Assembly: GCA_019671005.1 (NCBI GenBank)
Contig: CM033752.1
Location: 22,700,969-22,764,968 of the forward strand
Source of the DNA: Hibiscus mutabilis
Taxonomy: Eukaryota > Streptophyta > Magnoliopsida > Malvales > Malvaceae
Reading direction: 5' to 3'
DNA length: 64,000 nt
The notes under the pieces were generated by a model. It searched no databases. It saw nothing but the letters and a program-made list of their open reading frames with translations, and had not been told where the DNA came from. Position numbers and translations under genes: made by a program. Below, in pieces: positions 1-12,162 of this stretch (positions are counted from its first letter, which is position 1; each line of letters opens with the position of its first letter).

Positions 1-2955
1 TAGAAGCTCAATAGCATGTATCAATTTGCTCATTTATTAGCCATGTATCATGTCTTATTACAAGTTTAGAAATTTGTTTTGCCTTGGTAGTTAGCAGGAC
101 TAGGTAATCGAGTCACGTGTTAAGGTACACAAGTACCGGATCATGTTAAGCTGTCTTCTACACCACGTATTAGAGTACACAAAGTACTTGAACAAGAAGG
201 TGTCTGCTATACCAAATGTTAGAGTACACAAAGTACCAATCATGTTAAGAATTAAACATTACATGCCAAGCAATTTAGTTATTTCAAGGATTCAAGTCAA
301 GCGATTCAAGTATTCAAGGTTTCTTATTGGATCATTTATGTATTTTCAATATATAATTCATGTGTTCGAGATTCTCTCTTGAATTGCTTATTCAATTTCT
401 CAATAAAGTTCATAACTTTTTAACAAGTTCGCCTTGGATCACAATTGGTCATGAATGACATTGGTCCGTGTTTGACCATAAAGGTCCAAGAGATTTCCTA
501 AACTTCTCACTATCCAACCAACTGTCGCCACCCGTACAACTCCCCGTTACCTCAACTATCGCCAATAACTTATTACATGTAATGGGGCATCCCCCGAGCC
601 GTGGCTCATGGACCGTAGTCTCAAGTATACCATGCATCATGCCATTGATCCAAGGACTTCCATTGTAAGCAACTTAAACCTTTTAAATCTTTAATCTTCA
701 TTAGGGAAGTATCTTATGGCATAAGAAGTCTTATCTTACTTTAAAACTTGTTGTTGTTTCTTACATTTTATGCTTACATATTGTAAATTCAAGAACGCAT
801 GTTAGTTTCAAACAAGTCATTCGAACCATCATCAATCAAGCATTCAAAGATTCAAGCATTAAGCAAAACCAATTAAACCATCAATCAAGTGTTTATCACT
901 TAGCAAGCAAGTTCATTATAGTGTAGTATTATTCGAATTGTTATCACACACAAACAAGTGTCAATTTACACCCAAGGCAGCAACAACTCAATCACACATG
1001 AGTATACATATCAAGTCTCAAATAAGACAATCCAAGCAAGTACATTCCACTATAATTCGGTTGATTATAAAGAGAGCAAGCTTACATGTAACCACCATCA
1101 AGTTTCCAATTACGCATCCTTCCCTTATACATTTACCAAATAGAAATTAGGTTCATTTCATGTCAATTCCATATCAACTATGTAACAATTGCAATTGGTT
1201 ACGACCTAAGTCCTAACCCTAAGTAAGGCTACACTCACCTTGTATCCGCATTACGGGATACCCGATTCCTCGTTTACATCCCGATACCTATCCATTATTT
1301 CCACCATTATCTTAATCTAGCATTAACATAACACAATCATGCATTAGAACCATGCCAAACTCAATTCACACAAGCATTCAAACACTTGATTTGTTACAAG
1401 TAACAAATCTGCCACTGCCTGGCAGTTTGCATACTAGTTACTAATCTGTTTATATCTTTTAATCCATACGTCGGAATTCCAATTAGTTTATACCTTTAGA
1501 AAGCTAATTCAGTTACATGTTCATCCATGTATGGCTTATATTTTTATTCTTTCTAGATCAATACAGTTTATTAGTTAAAGCTTGGTCAATTTTACAGTTT
1601 TGAAACTGCCAGATTGTATCTAGGTCTACTTTAGTGAGCTATTTAACCTATGATTCATACAGGTTCAATTCAGTCTCTTTTCACCTTAGTTTCCCTGTTT
1701 TTCCCCTAACTTTTTATGTCCAGCTTAGTCCTTAATTTGTTTATCTAAGTCCTTAAATTTACAGATTTTCCAGAACAGTCCCTATTCAATAATCTGCCCA
1801 TTTTTATATTTAAACAGTCAATTTTAGCTACAATTCATGCAATTCGATTATCCAGTCACTCAATATAACCCTTCCCTGTTCTTTCAAGTTAGGATAGGTC
1901 CCTAAACAGTCCAATTATATCCATAATTTAACAAATTTTACAGATTAGTCCAGATTTTACAATCATGTCAATTCACCACTTAAAAGCTATCAATTCTTTA
2001 CTAATTGAGCCATACAACTTATTGAACATTTATTATAGGTCTTCCCCAGTTTCTAGCTAACATTACCAGCCCTTAATTATATTCAATTCAGTCCCAAATT
2101 TACCAATTTACTCAAAACAGTCCCTATATGCCAATTACACCATCTAGGTGACTAGTTTCACAATCAATTCGATTTCTTCCATTCCACCATCAATTTAACC
2201 TATTCAATGAATCGTTAATTCATTTTACATGATTTCAATTTGATACTCTCTTGATAATCACTTCCTTTATTCGATTTAATACACAAATTATCTCAATTTA
2301 ACCATCAATCATATTCGGTCACCTCCTAGATTATGTTTACTTAATGTTTGCATATTTCTAACATAGTACCTATTGTTCAATCTTCCATTTTCATAGCTAA
2401 AACATCAATTCCAGCATCATTCAAGTTTTAAACAAAGGTTATCTACTACTAACATCAAGCAATTGAAATTTCAATTCAATATAGTCCCTATGTTCATGCC
2501 ATTCGAATGAAAAGAACGGTGGAAGCTTACTTTGCTTTGCAAGACAACCTTCCCTAGTTTGAATTCAAGCTTAAATCTAGATTTCCTTGGCTGATTTTTT
2601 TTTCTTCCCTCTCTCTAAAATTTCTCTCTTCCATTTGCGTAAAACATATCCAATTGAAGAAGATGACAATATGGTGTCATCTTTGTGATCATGTTGCTGC
2701 CGAGTGTAAAGTGTAGAAGACACTTGTCTTCTTCATTTTATTCCCATGTTTTTTATACAAGTTTTAGGAATTTTACATGCATGTTCCTTAATTTGACATT
2801 TATTCATTTTAGTCATCTTAATTTGGTCACTATTCTTTCATTTCTTTCATTTAGACCATTAATCTTCCTAATTGATTTAGAATCAAACTCAATTAAATTA
2901 CTTTAACTTAGGTGAAGAGCTTAAATACTTCCAGGGTACGTTTTAGGGTGTTACA
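1..2955 (-). mobile_element. Element A, 3' LTR (partial, left end outside the window)
   Basis: This stretch is nearly the same as 6082-9042, with a few substitutions per 60 bases, and both copies end in GGGTGTTACA on the plus strand. Read on the minus strand it starts TGTAACACCC and is preceded by a polypurine tract, so it is the 3' LTR of a minus-strand element. Only the first half (in element sense) lies in the window; the matching 5' LTR is 5853 bp. Small open frames inside, such as the one at 143-382, recur in both LTR copies because the DNA is duplicated. No coding function is apparent. Confidence 0.85.
143..240. repeat. Short imperfect tandem repeat in LTR A (about 50-bp unit)
   Basis: Two adjacent units of about 50 bp share a GTGTCT..CTACACC block followed by TTAGAGTACACAAAGTAC. 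A weaker partial unit lies just upstream. The same array recurs in the other LTR copy at about 6224-6325. Confidence 0.55.
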
Positions 2956-2975
2956 ACTCTCCCTCTTTTAAAAAG
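2956..2975 (-). promoter_or_regulatory. Polypurine tract of element A
   Basis: On the minus strand an A/G-rich run ending in GAGGGAGAGT sits directly before the LTR start TGTAACACCC. This is the position where plus-strand DNA synthesis is primed in Ty3/gypsy elements. Confidence 0.7.
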
Positions 2976-3169
2976 AAATCTGCCCTCAAATTTCTTACGA
3001 AATACTATACTATCAACTCAGAATTTTCACTCATTCTGGGCTTCAATCAAATCAAATCAAATTGTATTGGTTTTCAATTGCCAATACCAAACAATGTTTA
3101 ACTCCTAGGTGGCACAATTTACCTATATAATGCATGATTGGCCCGGTTTAGTCCGAGAATCAAGCTAAA

Positions 3170-3189
3170 CCTAAGCTCGATACCAAACT
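3170..3189 (-). promoter_or_regulatory. Primer binding site of element A (tRNA-Met type)
   Basis: Minus strand TTTGGTATCGAGC follows the LTR end. It matches the initiator tRNA-Met complement TGGTATCAGAGC with a small internal change. The equivalent sites in elements B, D and E lie at the same place relative to their LTRs. Confidence 0.65.
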
Positions 3190-6100
3190 TATAACACCCT
3201 TGCCCGAAGTTAGGAGAGAGAAGCGTTACGACGAGAAAACAAGATGAGACAATCGTGAAATTCAGGGCCTAATAAAATTTTTCCATTTAACTTAGCTTAA
3301 TATATTACCTATAGGAAATTTAGTTCATTCAACCACTAGAATCAAACTCACTCATTTACTTAAGGAATAAGCCACTATTCGAGTACTACCCATTAATTAA
3401 TTCATCCATTTAGCTAGTTTCATTCTTTACCTATTAACATTCTATTTCATTCATTATCTAGAATCAAGTGCTCAAAATAATCTTACCTATATGCGAAGCA
3501 TTCGTACCAATTAGATTCATTCGAATTACTCTTATACAACTATCATTCAACACCATTCGGTTAGGCCCAATACAATAAATCTTGTTATCTATTAAACTTA
3601 GCTATTAGCATGAACATCTTATGCGTTTGAATTCTTAACATCAATTAATTTCATATTCACTACTATTCTCTGCCCATTATACGTAGCTTTTAGACCTTTA
3701 GGTTCATTGAATTCATATGTCCTATTCACTTAACAATATCTAGAATTATAAAGTATGTAAGTGATTTTGGTAAGCAGCCGTGTAACTCATTATTCATTCG
3801 ATTAGGGTCTTACCTAAAGTAGCTTGATACATCATCAATCTAGCAAGTTCAATTTCTTAATTTCAAAACCATACTCAATCATAACAATCTCATATGCAAA
3901 GTCTAATTCATTCATTCATTAGCCATAACCAAAGAGTTCACAAAAGGCTACTATTTACATATATTTAATTACAAATCCAGAGTACCGTTTCATTACAAGA
4001 CTTTAACAAGTTCAACATACACACTTTATACATATAAGCCAAATGCATGGTCTATCAATTCTAGACACAATCTAAGGCCACCATCTAGGAGTACATCGAA
4101 GTAAAATACAAAGTCAAACTTCCAGCTTTGCATGCCTTACTTCGAACCCAAGAAAGCTGACTTCAATATCAAGGTACTGGTTGGGAATGGCTTTTACCTG
4201 AGGTTTGGGAAGAATGCAAACAAGAGTGATAAGTACAAGATTGTACTTAGTGAGGTAGCACCTAAAGTCTAGCAAGATTTTCAATTTATCAATTTGTCAA
4301 GTTATGTGTCCTTTATTTCAAGAAACACATAACTAGGCTTTAGACAATCTTAAAAGATTTAGCTAGTTTTATCCAAGCATAATTAAGCATTCATGTTATT
4401 CAATCAAGTAACTCAATTCATAGATTATCACCATGAATCAATCAAGAAACAACTCATACAAGAACAAGGCTAATCAAGCATGCGTATAATCATTTCCATT
4501 CAAACAAGAGGAAGAATCATTTTCATGTATCTTATTTCTCAAGGGATAAACAATCCAAGCATTCATTTTCATCATTTAATTCCATTGATTAGCCATTTCA
4601 TTAAAAAGATCAAGATTAAACTTTCATTCATGTATAACAGGGCAGTAACCACTGTCCCAAAACTATTTTCAAAACAGTTCACAAACTGTCTAGGACACCA
4701 ATACTGCTGCTGCCAGCCAACATAAGCACTAGTCACTTAAATACTTATAACTTTCATTCCGTATGTTAGAATTTCAAACTATTTATATCATTAGAAAGCT
4801 TATTTAACCCTCTTTACAAACGTTTAGACCTTTCATTTTAATGCTTTTCCAATTAATATACTTTTAGTTCAAAGATAGGGCAATTACATTTCTGGACAGT
4901 TTGCACTATCCAAAGGTTTTCATTTCCAGATTTCAGCTCACAAATCAGAATTCAATTCTGTTTTCTCCTAATGAAAATAGACATACAAAGGTTCATTCCA
5001 TATAAATTTCAGCCCTTAGTTTGACCTACATAATTTATGGTGATTTTTCGAAATTGCTACCCAGAACAAAATTTCCTGGGCAGATTACACTGGGTTGCAT
5101 TTTAAGCTTCTTAATTCATTAGGACATGACTCTAACACAATATTTAGTTTATAACCCTTTTATTACAAGTTAAAGTTAGTCTAACTTTGTATCTAACATG
5201 TCATTTGAGTAGGAAGCCTTTTATTACATTTTATCACTTAAGTATAAACTAGCTCAAGTTATTAAGTTCATTATCCTATTCTTGTAAGCTCATCATTTTT
5301 CAGCTTATTTCAAAAGGTTTATTCTCATTTAAATACCACTTAACCATGTTATCCATAGGCAACCCCAATTTCACCTATTCATTCGAATACCATCATCATA
5401 TAAAGACTCTATCCATTTTCCAGTTCAAACATGTTCTTAATTCCACCTTAATTAGTTTGATTCCAACTAGACTAGACACTTAAATCTTTTTCGGTTGAAT
5501 TAGACCAATATTTGAGACCATAGAGTCCTTTGAAGAACTTACTTACCAAGTAAGAAACCTTATAAATAATCACGTTGCATACATACAAGGCAAGACTTAG
5601 TCTTGTTTAAACTTTAATCTTGATTACCTATGATGTCCATTCAAACATATACCAATCGAATAGTGAGCTAGGTTTAAGATACCTAATAATTCATTGTTAA
5701 GCAAGACTAGTAAGCAATACTCAAACACAACTAGGTCAAGATTACATTCAATTTCATTTAACTTACAAGTCTAGCATCAAACATCCATTATCAAAACCAT
5801 GACAAGCTTGTTCACATAATCAAGATCATCAATTCAAGCATTTTCACGACAACAATCAAGCAAGAAATGAATCCTTAAGCAATAAGCAAATCATCAAGCA
5901 ATTAGCCAATCTCAAACTCAAGCAATCAAACAAGCAAGGTTATATCAAGTATCATACAATGAGCACAATGGCCATAAATCCCCTTATTCAAATAGGGTCA
6001 CTTCCAATGTAATTTATCTTTCAAATAATGAGCCAATCAAGATAGTATCTATCTCATCTTATTCATATATTTGCATTTTACTAGAAGCTCAATAGCATGT

Positions 6101-9042
6101 ATCAATTTGCTCATTTATTAGCCATGTATCATGTCTTATTACAAGTTTAGAAATTTGTTTTGCCTTGGTAGTTAGCAGGACTAGGTAATCGAGTCACGTG
6201 TTAAGGTACACAAGTACCAGATCATGTTAAGGTGTCTTCTACACCACGTATTAGAGTACACAAAGTACTTGAACAAGAAGGTGTCTGCTACACCAAATAT
6301 TAGGGTACAGAAAGTACCAATTGCGTTAAGAATTAAATATTACATGTCAAGCAATTTGGTTATTTCAAGGATTCAAGTCAAGCGATTCAAGTATTCAAGA
6401 TTTCTTATTGGATCATTGATGTATTTTCAAGATATAATTCATGTGTTCGAGATTCTCTCTTGATTTGCTTATTCAATTTCTCAATAAGGTTCATAACTTT
6501 TTAATAAGTTCGCCTTGTATCACAATTGGTCATGAATGACATTGGTCTGTGTTTGACCATAAAGGTCCAAGAGATTTCCTAAACTTCTCACTATCCAACC
6601 AACTGTCGCCACATGTACAACTCTCCCGTTACCTCCAACTTTTGCCAATAACTTTTTACATGTAATAGGGAGTCCCCCCGAGCCGTGGCTCATGGACCGT
6701 AGTCCCAAGTATACCATGCATCTTGCCATTGATCCAAGGACTTCCATTGTAAGCAACTTAAACCTTTTAAATCTTTAATTTTCATTAGGGAAGTATCTTA
6801 TGGCATAAGAAGTCTTATCTTACTTTAAAACTTGTTGTTGTTTCTTACATTTTATGCTTACATATTGTAAATTCAAGAACGCATGCTAGTTTCAAACAAG
6901 TCATTCGAACCATCATCAATCAAGCATTCAAAGATTCAAGCATTAAGCAATACCAATTAAACCATCAATCAAGTGTTTATCACTTAGCAAGCAAGTTCAT
7001 TGTAGTGTAGTATTATTCGAATAGTTATCACACACAAACAAGTGTCAATTTACACCCAAGGCAGCAACAACTCAATCACACATGAGTATACATATCAAGT
7101 CTCAAACAAGACAATCCAAGCAAGTACATTCCACTACAATTCGATTGATTATCAAGAGAGCAAGCATACATGCAACCACCATCAAGTTTCCAATTAAGCA
7201 TCCTTCCCTTATACATTTACCAAATAGAAATTAGGTTCATTTCATGTCAATTCCATGTCAACTATGTAACAATTGCAATTGGTTAGGACCTAAGTCCTAA
7301 CCCTAAGTAAGGCTACACGCACCTTGTATCCCGAAGTTACGGGATACCTGATTCCTCGTTTACATCCCGATACCTATCCATTCTTTCCACTATTATCTTA
7401 ATCTAGCATTCACATAACACAATCATGCATTAGAACCATACCAAACTCAATTCACACAAGCATTCAAACACTTGATTTGTTACAAGTAACAAATCTGCCA
7501 CTGCCTGGCAGTTTGCACACTAGTTACTAATATGTTTATATCTTTTAATCTATACGTCGGAATTTCGATTAGTTTATACTGTTAGAAAGATAATTCAATT
7601 ACCTATTTATCCATGTATGGCTCATATTTTTATCCTTTCTAGATCAATACAGTTTATTAGTTAAATTCGGGTCAATTTTATAGTTTTGAAACTGCCAGAT
7701 TGTATCTACGTCCACTTTAGTGAGCTATTTAACCTATGATTCATACAGGTTCAATTCAGTCTCTTTTTACCTTAGTTTCCCCTATTTTTCCCCTGGCTTT
7801 TCATGTCCAGCTTAGTCCTTAATTTGTTTATCTAAGTCCTTAAATTTACAGATTTTCCAGAACAGACCCCTATTCTATAATCTGCCTATTTATATATTTA
7901 GACAGTCAATTTTAGCTACAATTCATGCAATTCTATTATCCAGTCATTCAATCTAACCCTTCTCTGTTATTTCAAGTTAGGATAGGTCCCTAAACAGTCC
8001 AATTCAGTCCATAATTTAACAAATTTTACATATTAGTCCAGATTTCACTATCATGTCAATTCATCACTTAAAAGCTATCAATTCTTTACTAATTGAGCCA
8101 TACAACTTGTTGAACATTTATTCTAGGTCTTCCCCAGTTTTTAGCTAACATTAAAAGCCCTTAATTATATTCAATTCATTCCCAAATTTACCAATTTACT
8201 CAAAACAGTCCCTATATGCCAATTACACCATCTAGGTGACTAGTTTCACAATCAATTTGATTTCTTCCATTCTACCATCAATTTAACCTATTCAATGCAT
8301 CGTTAATTCATTTTACATGATTTCAATTTGATACTCTCTTGATAATCACTTCCTTTATTCGATTTAATACACAAATTATCTCAATTTAACCACCAATCAT
8401 ATTCGGTCACCTCCTACATCATGTTTACTTAATGTTTGCATATTTCTACCATAGTACCTATTGTTCAATCTTCCATTTTCATAGCTAAAAAATTAATTCC
8501 AGCATCACTCAAGTTTTAAACAAAGGTTATCTACTACTAACATCAAGCAATTGAAATTTCAATTCAATATAGTCCCTAAGTTCATGCCATTCGAATGGAA
8601 AAGAAGGGTGGAAGCTTACTTTGCTTTGCAAGACAACCTTCTCTAGTTTGAATTCAAGCTTAAATCTAGATTTCCTTGGCTGATTTTTTTTCTTCCCCTC
8701 CATCTAAAATTTCTCTCTTCCATTTGGGTAAAACATATCCAATTGAAGAAGATGACAATATGGTGTCATCTTTGTGATCATGTTGCTGCCGAGTGTAAAG
8801 TGTAGAAGACACTTGTCTTCTTCATTTTATTCCCATGTTTTTTACAAGTTTTAGGAATTTTACATGCATGTTCCTTAATTTGACATTTATTCATTTTAGT
8901 CATCTTAATTTGGTCAGTATTCTCTCATTTCTTTCATTTAGACCATTAATCTTCCTAATTGATTTAGAATCAAACTCAATTAAATTACTTTAACTTAGGT
9001 GACAAGCTTATATTCTTCCAGGGTACGTTTCAGGGTGTTACA
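3190..9042 (-). mobile_element. Element A, 5' LTR (5853 bp)
   Basis: On the minus strand the LTR begins TGTAACACCC at 9042 and ends GGGTGTTATA at 3190, where the usual terminal CA has become TA. Bases 6082-9042 match the left LTR copy at 1-2955. The part 3190-5600 resembles the 3' portion of LTR D, and the part 6500-9042 resembles the 5' and middle portion of LTR D. The middle LTR block is therefore present twice, around 4640-4820 and 7490-7610. The right edge lies inside the 5' LTR of B at TCGAC. No protein-coding gene is supported anywhere in it. Confidence 0.8.
4230..4249 (-). other. Conserved stem-loop 'CTCACTAAG' of LTR A
   Basis: On the minus strand, CTCAC is followed by an 8-bp stem TAAGTACA with a 4-base loop and TGTACTTA. 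The same flanks and a paired but different stem occur in LTRs S1, C, E, F and D, and more weakly in B. Confidence 0.6.
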
Positions 9043-12022
9043 TCGACACTAATTGTGAAATCAATTATAATGTATTGGACTCTAATTGAGTCCAATTTAA
9101 AGACTTTGGACCTAATTGAACTCTTTGAAAGCAATTTAGTTACTAGTTTGTGAAAATCAAAAGTTTGAGGGAAAAAGTGTAAACTTTGGATAGTTAAAGG
9201 ACAAATCTCGTAATTATCCCATTTATTGAGGATGAGTCACCTACTAGCTTGACTTATCCCCACATAATAGCACAAAATAATGATAAATAAATGTAGTTGG
9301 GGGGAAAAGGGTTACATTTGGTTATTAAAATATTGAACTAAGTTTACTCCTATGGAAGGAAATCTTGTGATTAGGTGTGTGGGAGGTGATGTGATGAAGG
9401 GTGAAATCATCCTAGTAAATTAAGTAAGTTACCCTTGGCTAGAGGAAACCTATAGGATGGATTGAAGTGTTTAAAACACTTGTCCTAAGTTATAACAACC
9501 AGCGAGACTTCACCTTCTTTTAATGTTATCTTTCTTCATCTTTCCTTAAGAATAAGCAAGCACCTCCATTTCCATCTTCAACCTCTAACTCAAGCAAGCA
9601 CCCCTTCGTATGTGCAAGCTTTCTTTGATTTCTCTACAATGTTGGATAGCCCTCGGTTAGGTAGGCTTAAGCCCCCAAACAATTTTGAAAATCCATGGAT
9701 AGTTAGAGTTTAATTTCAAGATTTAAATTTTTTGAGACCATAGTTGAAACCATGTTTTCGGAGCATGAATCCATAAAAGTTTTATTGGATAAAAGTTCTT
9801 ATAAGCCTAAATATTGATTTTGAATTCATGAGTATTGGTTCTAACATCTCCCTTTATTTTACCTAGCTCAAGTGTTAGAGAAAGAAGACCCATCATCTTC
9901 TTCAAAAGCTAGGAACAAAAGAATTATTATTTGAGAGTCTTGAGAGCTTCAAAAACTAAGGTGAGTGTAGTCGAAATTTCGAGAGTTGGCTTGGTGCCTT
10001 TCCCGAATCTTGAATATTGATTATTGCATTGCTAACTTGGTGTATTAAGGATATCGCATAAAAACATTGTTGATGGCTATATCGGTAATTATTGGTAAGT
10101 ACTACATCGATTCATTATCTGCAGCTTGTTGTTATTGTCACCTGAATCATTGAAGCATTGACAAGTAGAATCATTGGTCCTTGAGCATTGAATATTGCTA
10201 TTGAAATTGAATCATTGCTCATTGGCTTTAAGACATGACTATTGAATTATTGCTATTGATCCATTGTTATGGAAATAATGCTACCGACTTATTGTACCGA
10301 ATCATTGCTATTAAAACTATTGTTATTGAACCTTGGATTCGAGTAGGATTGGATACAATTGGAATGCCATAGAATTCATGAGCTCATTGGTACGGGTGGA
10401 CTACGGTCCTTAGGCAACAACCTTTATTGTGGTGCAGCGGAGGTATGATGTGTTTTGGTCATATTAGTGCTGCGGAGGGACTAGACCACTATTGATTTTG
10501 GTATGGAATAGGAATTCGCGTATCCATACAACTTACATCGATCCAAGGAAACCTACTAAAATGCAATATGAATTGCTATTGAATATTGCTATTGCATCGA
10601 TTATTGTTGTTGCATTGGTCATTGATATTGAGTAAACTTGCCATTGAAATATATGTTCATGATTCTATTATCATTGATAATACAGAAGCGTGTTAGAATG
10701 CAATCCTTGGTTAATTCATTTTTTATGACTACCTTGCTAGGAAAGGTGAGCCTAATGCATTCATCTTTCATGCATTTTAGGTTAAGAAGATTTTGTGATC
10801 GAGATCGGGGTTGGAGAAGGTTTTTGGCAAGTCACCTCGCTGTTAAAGTAGAGTATATCAAATCTAAAGACTCCTAGAATGGTGGCATAGGTGTTGCACA
10901 AGTCACTTTCACCCCTTTTGATATGTATGTAATATGATTGGCTTGGATAGGTTAATATACTAAGTTTGACCTTTTTAAAAGCGGTTAAAAATGACCAAAA
11001 ATGCATAATAGTCCTAAAAGAGAGAAAACTTAGTAAATAGATTCATTTAGCTTTGAAACTTTGCATGCTCTTAGAACTGGACCAAATAAACTTGCTGGTA
11101 AAATTTCATTAAAATTGGATATGGTTTGAATGGGTAAATTGCTAATAAACCAGATAAAAATATGCATTATAGACCCTACCGTACTGATACGAGTGATGGC
11201 GTATTGGTACAGGCTTGCATAATTGGAATTGGATTAAAGAGAGTACCGATACGGCTCAAATTTTACCGGTACGAGATTTTGAATCTATAAAATTATTGTA
11301 GCTCAATACCGATACGATACCGGTACACCTTAGCAAAACCCAATAAAATTAAATAAATTATCAACTGCATGCCGATACCCAGCATCGGTACGGGTACAAT
11401 GCGTTTAACTGTTTTAACGATCATGGTCAGGGCGTATTGATACGGTTGTACTCGTATTGGTACAGCCTTTCGAATTTGTAAAATCCCTAAGTTCTACTGA
11501 GCATAGTGTATCAATACAATAGGGCCCGTATTAGTACGACTACCCTTAATTTGTAACTGATTTACCGAACCACATAGAGGCGTATCGATACGAACCCAAT
11601 ATGTATAGATATACGTAGTGTTAAAACTGTTATAAAGATCAAAAATGAATTTTGGAATTATGCAGATTGGTCACTAAAACTTACGAGCTTAAATTGAGTT
11701 GGTAAATGAGTTCTGATTGATGTGAAAATTTACAGACATACTATTTGTAGTTCGAATTACATTGTGGTATGTTTAATTTCAGTATTGGACCCTTAAATTA
11801 TCAAAATTATAGTTTAGTCCCTAATACTAGTAAAAGTTTAAAATTAGTCCAAAATAGCATATGGTTGTATCATATTAATTTACCGGTAATAATGTATCAA
11901 TCATTGTATCATTTCGAACGTTGACTTATTCTTTATCAATTAAAATACTATATAGAACATTGTTTGGTCACCGGTAACACTTTTCGTCCCAGATTCCTAC
12001 TAGACTGAGAAGGGGTGTTACA
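9043..12022 (+). mobile_element. Element B, 5' LTR (first part displaced by element A)
   Basis: This matches the 3' LTR at about 20345-23325 along its length and ends in AAGGGGTGTTACA. The first 80 or so bases of the LTR are missing here because element A is inserted at the sequence equivalent to about 20344. The LTR contains the stretch with many ATTGCTATTGAA-type repeats (10130-10330), the conserved CCATAGAATTCATGAGCTC block near 10370, and the dyad-motif cluster at 11178-11625. No gene is supported inside. Confidence 0.88.
11178..11625. repeat. Cluster of dyad motif CGTAYYRRTACG in the 5' LTR of B
   Basis: About 13 degenerate copies of a self-complementary 12-mer occur in 450 bases at irregular spacing. 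Exact or near-exact examples are CGTACTGATACG, CGTATTGGTACA, CGTATTAGTACG and CGTATCGATACG. Because the motif is palindromic it reads the same on both strands. It recurs at the equivalent place in the 3' LTR. Confidence 0.75.
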
Positions 12023-12043
12023 TTTGTGGTATCAAAGCTAGAG
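12023..12043 (+). promoter_or_regulatory. Primer binding site of element B (tRNA-Met type)
   Basis: TTTGTGGTATCAAAGC directly follows the LTR end GTTACA. It matches the initiator tRNA-Met complement TGGTATCAGAGC with one base difference. Confidence 0.75.
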
Positions 12044-12162
12044 TTTAGTCGATTCTAGGACTAAACTAAAATTTATTGTATTTTCATTGCATTGCATTAT
12101 GCCACCTAAGAGTTATTTATTGTATTGTGACTTCTCGACTAACCCGATCTCTTTATTTATAG

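Larger units (their letters stand above)
2956..3189 (-). mobile_element. Element A internal domain (234 bp, non-coding)
   Basis: Between the two LTRs there are only 234 bases. On the minus strand the domain begins with a primer-binding-like TTTGGTATCGAGC. It then shares a leader with element D (GGACTAAACC and GTGCCACCTAGG blocks) and ends with a pol-tail remnant and a polypurine tract. There is no gag, protease, RT or integrase sequence. The element must be non-autonomous if it moved in this form, relying on proteins from a D-like relative. A deletion after insertion is the alternative. Confidence 0.75.

Noticed and set aside
143..382. 79-residue open frame, nearly the same at 6224-6463
   Set aside because: Its conservation follows from the LTR duplication. 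It has no recognisable domain and contains a short tandem repeat.
10130..10330. ATTGCTATTGAA-rich stretch as a satellite
   Set aside because: Irregular, short and present in both LTRs of B; it is low-complexity LTR sequence rather than an array with a fixed period.
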